A stretch of DNA of 64,000 bases. Source: Isoetes taiwanensis (taxonomy: Eukaryota > Streptophyta > Lycopodiopsida > Isoetales > Isoetaceae). The DNA is taken from positions 3,754,261 to 3,818,260 of the forward strand of contig JAJEKV010000079.1 of assembly GCA_021234155.1 (NCBI GenBank), read 5' to 3'. A program made the position numbers and the translations under genes. Below the pieces are notes generated by a model that did no database searches, had not been told where the DNA came from, and saw only the letters and a program-made list of their open reading frames with translations. Below, piece by piece: positions 56,861 to 64,000 of the stretch (the stretch's first letter is position 1; each line of letters starts with the position of its first letter).

Positions 56861-59800
56861 GGTTTTCCCTCCGAGTTGCCTTTTCATGCCCAGATTTTCC
56901 AAAATGGGCCTAAGAACTGTGTTTTATTTTATTTTTTTTTGCATGTAGCATCACTTGACTAATTTGATTTTTGTCTCTGCAGTCCTTATCTCGACCAAAT
57001 AGTACATGCTTGGGAGCAATGAAAAGATCAGTTCATTAAAGAAAGGTGCCGAGAAGAGGGTGGTGACATCAGTTGGACATTCAAGCACGTGGCCCATAAA
57101 GGAACTCCTCATACAAATTTCTATCGTCTGTAAGTTGCTCCGTGACTAGGAGAGAGCTTCACGCGCCCTTTGCACTAGGTGGTTCATGTGTGAAGAGGGT
57201 GTAATGATTGTGCCCATACGACCGCTATGGTCTCTTCACCCACTGTAATATATATTGTAATGAGCCCATTTATAAATATAAGGTATCTCAAGACTAGTAT
57301 TTTTGGGTGATTAAGTAGATGATTTGCATAATTTTTGTTGGAATTTGTGATCTATCGTCTACCCACCTAAGAAAATAGAGCCAAAATGTTCAACTAAGAA
57401 TCTTTTTCAATTAGAACTTGATAGGTCTAATGCATGTTTGCGTTGCATTGTTCTTGTTCTCGACACGCTATCCAAGAAAACTGGAAGAAAAGCTTGGATA
57501 CACACTAATAGACAAAAATTCCAATTATGGTCAGTTTTCGGGTCGAGGTGCTTCTTTTTGTGTAAATTAACAGGGTTCCGAAAAAAAATGGGAATGGAAT
57601 GAGTCCCACTTTAATTAAATACGACTTAAATGTTTATTTCTTTATGTTGATTAAATGACTCTTGCTTTGTGAAATTTAGCTATTGTTAGCATATGTAGCT
57701 GTCCTTTTTAGGAAGAAGAGAGCTGAACAAAGAAGGAAGGAGAGGCAAAAACAGAGAGAGAGGGAGGCTGCTGCAGATGAGCAAGCCAAAGTCAATGGTG
57801 AATTCAGCACAAAGAAGAAGAAAAGGCTGTCAAAAAACATTGGCAAACTTGTAACTGAAATTTGTGATAACGCAAGTGAAAAGGACAAGGAAGATATCTT
57901 AAGGGGGGCAGCCAAATGGTTGCCTCAACTTGGTGTTCAATCCACCAAAGAAGTAAAGACTATGAAAGCTATAGTGGATAACTTGAAGAAATCATTTGCA
58001 GCTCACAAGTATGCTAAGGATACGGATATTTGGAGAGCAAGAAGTACTGCTATGGCTTTCTCTGTAAATTCTGATACCAATAGAAGAGCTTTTGCAAAGC
58101 AATTGAACTTGAATAGGAGAATTGTATCAGTTGCTGTCAATAGAAGGTTGGCAGCTGAACATGGGAAAGGTCCATGGTCAATGTTTAAGAAGAGCACTCG
58201 ATGTGACAAGCTTTCTTATGATCAAAGAAAATTTGTGGTTGACTTCTGGAGAAACAACACTAGAGTGTCACCTTGCAAAAAACATGTCATGAAGATCAGA
58301 CTAGCCAAAGGAGTGAAAGTAATGCATCCCTTGCATTTCTTGGAAGAAACTCAGGTCAGTTTTTTTTCTAAAGTAGTTGTGATTCTTATTTCAATTCAAT
58401 TACTTACTTTTGTTGTTTCTTCAATTTGATGTTCTCCTAGGTGTGTTTCTACAAGAGGTTTACAGCAGAATACCCAAAATTTGAGGTATCTTTCTCAATG
58501 TTTCATGCTTTGAAGCCACCATATGTGAGGAAAGTTAGGGATAGAGAAACTTGCTGCTGTGTCTACCACATGAAAGCAGACTTTATAAGACAAGCAATAA
58601 ACAAGGTTAGGCATGATGAGAAGATTCATGGTAGTAGCTGCAATTGCACATGTTTAGTTTGTGGTCTAGGACCTATTTGCATGGCCAAATCATGCACATA
58701 TGCAGCTACTAGTGAGTTGTGGAGGTCATTAGTCTATCAAAAGGATGAAGAAACAGAAGAGTGGCATACACATGGGTGTTTAACTCTAAAATGCAAGAAA
58801 TGTGGACCTGCCAATTTACCTACATGTCCAAAGGAGCTAGAACACAGATCAGATCACAAAATCGAGTGGAAAACCTATGACAAGGTAAGAGTTCAACCTA
58901 ATAGTATCATGATTTCTATTTGTGATGTCTAATGTCAATGATTTGTCACTACTGTTGCAGGTACTTGAGCCTACAGGAGAGCCAGAGCCTGATGGGAAAG
59001 GAGGGTTCAAAGTTGGTAGTAAACCAATTACCAAACTAGTTTACAAATGCACAACTGCTGCTTGCATTTTCCAGGAAGCAAAAACAGTTCTAAAAGAATT
59101 TATTCCACATAACTATGAAGGGAGATGGCAAGCCAAGCAATTCAGAGAATGCCTGGCAACATTCCCAAAGGACACAATTGTGTCAGTCATAGATTTTGCT
59201 GAAAACTATAGTTTTAAGATTCAGAAGAGATACAAAGTCTGCATTGGAGGAATGACCAATGCACAATCTTGGTGCATATTACTTATAGACACGCTACCAA
59301 GTTAGATGACATTAATCTTGACGAGAAAGAGAGAAGGGTTGTGAAGGAAACTCACTTCTACATATCAGATGACAGGGACCATGATACATTGATTGTGCAG
59401 CATTGCTTGAATAAGCATGCTGCATTCTTGAGCAGCAAAGGTGTGAAATACAACAAGCACATCATGTGGTCTGATGGATGTTCTCATCAGTTCAAAGGAT
59501 CAAGAACCTTCTATTTCCTTGGCAGGAACTACCATTAACACGGCATTCCAATAAATTGGAACTACTTTGCCTCATATCATGGAAAGGGTAAGTACTTTTA
59601 TGGTTTTACTTTGTGTTTGTAATGTATTCTTGTTATCTCATGGAAATTGTATACCAGGTGAGCATGATGGTGCTGGAGCTGTCATCAAACGAGCTTTAAC
59701 TCATGAGATGCTGAAGAGGAGCTCCGTACCCTTAAGAAATGCACATGATGCAGTGGTATTTCTAATTAAACATTTCAGTGACAACTCCCAACTCGAGGGA

Positions 59801-60791
59801 AAGGACAGATACAGGTATGCTGAAATAGTGCTGTTTTTTTCTTACAATATGAGAAATAATCCTCTTTTTACAGGTTCTTTTGGGAAATTGGAGTGGATGA
59901 AGTCGACAGGTCAGAGAGGTTTGATTGTGCTACACTAGTAGGTTCAAGCAAATTTCATTCTATCAGGCCAATTCAAACAACAGATCCAACACAGGTAGCT
60001 CATATGGATTATAGTTGTTTCTGCCATAACTGCTGGTTTTGAGATGAGCAATAGTGATGGAATTGGAAATTGCTTCAATTTGCCAGAAGACATACATAAC
60101 CAAATACTGGACAGCTTGCCACAAAACAGTGCTTTGTTTGCTCAGGAATCAGATCAGCCTACATGAAGTGTTCATAATGAATCAAAGTGTAAAAAAATTC
60201 CAAGTCTGCATCAAATTGTCTGCATCCAAGTCTTTAATTGTAACATTGATTGTAACATGGATTCTTTCATTGATTCATGAAGTTTTAGTTTCATTGTTTA
60301 TAACATTAAGTTTCTAGTTTCATTGTTTAGTTGTTGTTTTGTTGTTTAGTTTCATTGTTTTAGTTTCATTGTTTATAACATTAAGTTTTTAGTTTCATTG
60401 TTTAGTTTCAAAACTTCGAGCTGCCAATCTTTAAAACTTGGAGTTAATGTTTTTAATACTTTGCTTGCAAAACAAGGGATTGATAACTCAAAACATTAGC
60501 ACTTCTATGACTGCAAACAACTTCATATTCCAAAACAAGTATCCTCAAAAGATAATAGAGATATGTATTCATGTAAAACTTTACAAAACTGGCACCTAAA
60601 AGGGAAAATTGGTGCTCACTGTTTTACATGAAAATATAACTTAGAAGTTAAAATAACTGAAAGTTTTTCTGACAACAAAACAAGTATCACTTGAAGATAT
60701 TTTTCACAACTCCCTTCATCTGCTCCTTCTTCTTCAACCACCCTTCCATGGTAAGCTCCTCCTCCATTGGCCTGTCTGGGCTTTCTGGAGT

Positions 60792-62939
60792 TTAGAGTAC
60801 TTGCCGCTGTGATGGAGTTAGCACCACACCCGCTGGTGATATTACTACAATGCTCAGTTCTCGACCTGCATGAGCAAGAAACTAACTAATTAAACTATGT
60901 AAAGAACACCCTATGTAAAGAACCTCAGGAAATTTTAACTCACAGGTGCTCAGGGGAGTTGGAATCTTGCTGGTGTCAGCACCATCTCCTTCAGTGACTT
61001 CATTATCTGCATAATGTTAATTAGGACTAGTTAGAAGAAAACTGCTGAAAAACTGCTTACCAGTTTTAACTGGAGTCTTCATAGGAGAGAGGGAGTGATT
61101 TTCTTCAATCTCAGTTTCTGTTAAGAATAGACATTCATGTCAGAGATTTGTAGGGTTTGAATTAATGTGCAAAACTCACTTACCATTGTTCAATGGTACT
61201 TGTTTAGCTGGTGAACTCTTTTCTGTTGAACTCTTACCAGCTTTTGAACTACCTTCAGCTACATAAACAGACAATTCTAAGATATTTAAGACTTCATTGA
61301 ATGAGATGTTGGAATACTATTACCTTGCATGTTAAGGGACTGATGTTCTTTTGCTGATACAGGTAAGTTAATACATGCTGACTTAGATCTGAGCTGAAAA
61401 CCCTCTTCACGAGTCAAGTGTAAAAACTTTACAGGTTTAACTTTGTCCACATCGATTGGATCTATAATGAATACATATGAACACAATTAAGTTAACAGAC
61501 CTAAACAATTTAGTAATCAGCAAATTTCATACCTGTTTCAACTGGCTTTGATGCATTACTTTTTGTAGAACTCCTTGTCAATCTTTTCTTTGCTTGTCTG
61601 ACTGGCTGAAAGTCTTTACTTGCTGGTTCATTGAATAAGGAGGTACAAGAGCTTGCATCATCTCTGAATCTTTTCTTAGGAGTTACCTCCTTCTTTGTGC
61701 TTTTAGACTTGAAATCTTCTTTGATGATTTTTTCCACTTCTTCTGCAGATTCATCACTATCTTCTTCATCATCAGACACTGGTGGCTTCAGTTCCTTGAA
61801 GCCAAGCTCGTCCAAAATGGTGGCAGGCACCTCAGCTTCACAACCTGATGCAATACATTGCATACTTTCCAGCACAACACTGAAGCAAATTACATGGTAA
61901 ATGTGTCCACATTCTTTGAGTTTGACATGCAACTCATATTCCTCTGAAAACAGAAGGCCACAGCCCTCACAAGTACTTCCCCCATCTGATGACATTGGGA
62001 AAAAATAATTTCCCATTCCTATCTTTGGCAGATTCTTCTTTGACTTATGATTCTGATGCAAATGTGCCACATGTTTGCACTTTGCATGCCAATATTTCAA
62101 GTTAACTTCATATTCTTCAATTTCAGACTCAAGGATAGAAATACTTAACTTTAGTGCTTACTTGGACTTGAGGAGTTGGTCTTGACTTCGCTTGTCTAAA
62201 AAATGATTGCAAAGCTTGCTCTTCCTTTTGTATTAATCAGATTGCATCCTCTTCTTCGGGTTGAAGAGCTCCAAGGCCAACCAGTTCTGCCTTTTCTCCT
62301 TAATTTCATCTTCAAGATCCTTAAAGCATGCCATCAAGCTATTAGCAGAACCCTCCATCCTCAACAGATCAGCCTGCTTCTCCACCAATTCCTTTTTACT
62401 GTCTTCTAACATTGTAGAAAGAGACCTCATGTGGTTGGCCAGGATTTTGGTGTTCTTTTCAAAAGCATTCCCATGCTCTTTGTTCAACTGTACTTGCCCA
62501 ATTCTGTAAGCCTCACGCTAAACTTCGCCCAATTGACCTTGTACTCATCGGGGATTCTCGCAAGGCTTTAGCACTATGAGACCAAAGCGAATGCTCGCAA
62601 ACAATGTTCAAGTTCATTGTTTGGAAGGGGGTTTCGTAAACCCTCTCGATCAAGTCTCACGAGATGTCTTGAACTCAGCCCCGATCAGCTTTACATGAAT
62701 CTTGCCCGTCTTGGGCATGGGCTTCTGCCAAACTTGCTGAAATTCTGCATCTGAAACATCTCCCTTTTTGATGCTTCTTGGATTTTTGCCCTTCATAGAA
62801 AGCTTGCGATACTTAGCAAATTCAAGAGGAGTTCGCGAAAAGCATGTCCCGAAACCCGATTGAACATTCTACATTAAGAAAAAACAAACTCGGACTAAAA
62901 AATGCTTCTTACCTCGCCGGAATTGGTTTTGGTCGCCAT
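60792..62939 (-). CDS. Gene 3: coiled-coil / RING-like protein of the 10.9-kb transposon
   Basis: The minus-strand gene starts MATKTNSGE (62939-62913, GAG/GTAAG). An exon with FGTCFSRTPLEFAKYRKLSM follows, then a coiled-coil exon (EHGNAFEKNTKILANHMRSL, 62487-62233). A zinc-binding exon, about 62120-61530, has CEGCGLLF, KECGHIYHVICF and CIASGCEAEVP, a C2HC/RING-like pattern. Then come an acidic DDEEDSDESAEE stretch and basic TPKKRFRDD. The C-terminus is built from several 45-75-nt exons rich in Ser/Thr/Pro, ending VVISPAGVVLTPSQRQVL. Whether the two halves form one gene is unsure: a stop follows MQSD at 62233 unless an intron removes it. It converges on gene 2 with about 0.7 kb between. A RING could act as E3 ligase or DNA-binding accessory; inference only. 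Confidence 0.5.
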
Positions 62940-63303
62940 GTTTTCTTCTTCGAGTGTTGAATTCAAAAAACAGAAGAATTTGAAGCAAGATGAAGCATTA
63001 TCATTCGCATTAAGGCAAAGGACAGATCAATCCGGTCGGACGGTCCAAGAAATTAAGGATTTTGAAGAGCCCGAGGAAGAATTATGCATAAAATCATTCT
63101 TCCAAATGATTCGCGCCAGAAAAGAATTGATGACTGGTGGCCTTCTCTGACCGTCAGTGACCGTCAGCGGCCTTCATATGTATGCCTGACGGGCCATCTG
63201 ACTGCAGGCCGTCACGCGAAATTCGTCTAAATATTATAGAACAAAACTGCTAAAAAAGTGCTTGACGGGCGGAAAATGGCATATATCAAGCATAAATAGA
63301 CCC
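62940..63303. promoter_or_regulatory. Right terminal region / probable gene 3 promoter
   Basis: This stretch between the gene 3 start and the transposon end holds GACCGTCAG, GACCGTCAG, GGCCGTCACG and TGACGGGC motifs (a CCGTCA-type repeat at 63150-63275), which may be transposase-binding sites. A plus-strand ORF (62938-63150) overlaps it but has no recognisable domain. Confidence 0.45.
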
Positions 63304-64000
63304 AATATCTAGATTCGAGGGAGAAGAAAATTTGCAAGTAGATCACTATGGATCTTACAAAGTAATTTTTCACTTGGCGTCTGATTTAAAAACTGAGAAA
63401 GCAATGTACAACATAAGTGGAGGAGGACAAGGAACATGCACAATCATGCAAGGAAGTCAAGTACTGGGAAGACGGTTTCAACCTTGTCCCTTAACCAAGC
63501 AAATGCTCCTAATAGAGGAGAAGAAGATCCCAAGTTCCATGGCATTTTCCCCATTCCATTAGAGAGGGTTCATATCTGCACTTTGCACGGCTTTGTGAGA
63601 ATCATCGACAAGATGATATTTTTTTGAGTCAGCAGGTCGTGTGAAACATTTCGCACAAGAAGAGAAGAGAGGAAGGAATTCGTAGAGTTGAACATGTTCT
63701 ATCGAAGCGAGTGTTTGCATGGTGGCAATGTAAGATTAGAGCTCGATGAGCGGGCGGGAAGAACAAGTGTGCCTCGTGAAGGTGTCAATTGAGGGGTGAA
63801 AGCTCGACGCTTCATAAAGAATCATAGAGAGGCTACGAACGGAAACCGGATGGGAGAAAAGGTCTATGAATTTGGAAAATTGCTGGTTGATGCGGAGCAG
63901 GACCGCACTGATGGCGTTCGTTCGGCATTGAGGAAAAAAAAAAGCATGGGATGCATTGTCTGAATTGTTCCCATACATTCAGAGAATGGACCTCACAAGA
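63304..64000 (+). pseudogene. Gene 1, part 3, running off the right edge
   Basis: The frame resumes with SRFEGEENLQVDHYGSYKVI and NISGGGQGTCTIMQGSQ, then shifts. In other frames it reads NAPNRGEEDPKFHGIFPIPL, ERVHICTLHGFVRIIDKMIF, GVKARRFIKNHREATNGN and KAWDALSELFPYIQRMDLT at the edge. At least three frameshifts and stops show decay. Pieces remain collinear, so this is the C-terminal part of the same protein. Confidence 0.6.

Larger units (their letters stand above)
53628..57627 (-). mobile_element. AAGTCG-type element, copy 2 (4.0 kb), 4-bp TSD AAAT
   Basis: It has the same 25-bp TIR as copy 1 and AAAT flanks (53624-53627 and 57628-57631). Its subterminal modules are in reverse order compared with copy 1: purine tract, CTAG-type palindromes, captured segment, minisatellite, palindrome array, right arm. 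The outer ~100 bp at both ends match copy 1 in inverse orientation (for instance GGGACTCGGACTGAAAATGGG). No transposase. It sits in an intron of gene 2. Confidence 0.9.
52685..60033 (+). pseudogene. Transposase-like gene 2 (DFAENY / WSDGCSHQFK / HGKGEHDG), multi-exon
   Basis: The 5' part has short exons: MEWNASFLGFLAKNKVAF to DRG; two homologous mini-exons (GNAGIAAPSGGSS..., GNGGFATPLDGPI...); DYGQQVMEDESING; VGGLSNEQVEAAFIP. After the intron carrying the AAGTCG element come about 57712-58353 (basic KKRAEQRRKERQ), 58441-58884 (Cys-rich CNCTCLVCGLGPICM, LKCKKCG), 58961-59580, 59658-59815 and 59874-60033. The acidic residues in SVIDFAENYSF, MWSDGCSHQFKG and HGKGEHDGAGAV are spaced like a DDE/D nuclease core, and the end is SCFCHNC. 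I recall similar cores in uncharacterised animal proteins. Frameshift near 59267 and TAA at 59536-59538. Exon joins at the 5' side are uncertain. Confidence 0.65.
52394..63303. mobile_element. Two-gene DNA transposon, 10.9 kb, 4-bp TSD AATA
   Basis: The left end GGGTGTGTTTTTAATTGATA and inverted right end GGGTCTATTTATGCTTGATA match at about 20 of 27 positions. They are flanked by AATA (52390-52393 and 63304-63307). Gene 1 rejoins in frame without the element. Inside are a plus-strand transposase-like gene and a convergent minus-strand RING-like/coiled-coil gene. The AAGTCG-type element (53628-57627) is inserted in an intron, leaving 6.9 kb. Class and superfamily are not assigned. The TSD length matches that of the AAGTCG family and the CCTA MITE. 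Confidence 0.85.

Noticed and set aside
1-64000. tRNA or rRNA genes
   Set aside because: No convincing rRNA segment or tRNA was recognised by eye. A tRNA scan was not possible.

Overview
This 64 kb window is AT-rich, gene-poor nuclear DNA of a land plant. The evidence is a FAR1/FHY3-type MULE transposase with a SWIM finger, a plant-type L1 LINE whose ORF1 has a DUF4283-like domain, a CACTA-like element, and GT-AG introns throughout. A Crypton-like tyrosine recombinase and a transposase type I associate with animal genomes, in a plant background, would fit a non-seed plant (bryophyte, lycophyte or fern). The species cannot be named from sequence alone. I see no convincing single-copy host gene that is intact. 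Host-like material is limited to a MutS2-like exon, a mitochondrial HSP70 piece, a trihelix/Myb-like ORF with a nonsense codon, and eroded exons.

Layout. 0-0.8 kb: MutS2-like exon and mtHSP70 fragment. 1.0-3.2 kb: six-exon Crypton-like tyrosine recombinase with one internal stop. 3.5-3.8 kb: two inverted-repeat structures. 4.75-6.5 kb: copy A of a repeated unit encoding a small acidic protein. 6.95-9.18 kb: 5'-truncated LINE with an (ATTCT)n tail. 9.18-10.25 kb: second, decayed Crypton copy. 11.6-12.6 kb: trihelix-like gene, minus strand. 13.1-13.9 kb: Harbinger-like MITE. 14.06-31.18 kb: a MULE with long repeat-packed TIRs, a 9-bp TSD, a MULE transposase and a Ulp1/C48 protease gene, invaded by a 6.3-kb CACTA-like element and a 3.1-kb element with 4-bp TSDs. 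31.2-41.5 kb: eroded exons, a long hairpin, minisatellites, a heat-shock-element cluster and TE tails. 41.5-44.5 kb: copies B and C of the repeated unit, B carrying a 322-bp MITE. 44.8 kb to the right edge: one transposon-like gene (gene 1) split by an L1 LINE (45.66-52.10 kb) and by a 10.9-kb DNA transposon (52.39-63.30 kb). That transposon carries its own second-order insertion (53.63-57.63 kb).

The main result is that most of the window resolves into nested insertions with matching target-site duplications and, in several cases, reading frames that rejoin when the insertion is removed. The two least-described items are (i) a two-gene transposon with 4-bp TSDs (transposase with a DFAENY...WSDGCSHQ...HGKGEHDG core plus a convergent RING-like/coiled-coil gene), and (ii) a family of 3-4 kb elements, present twice in opposite orientations, with 25-bp TIRs, 4-bp TSDs and arrays of long perfect palindromes. 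No database search was possible. Family names rest on motif recognition and are marked accordingly.
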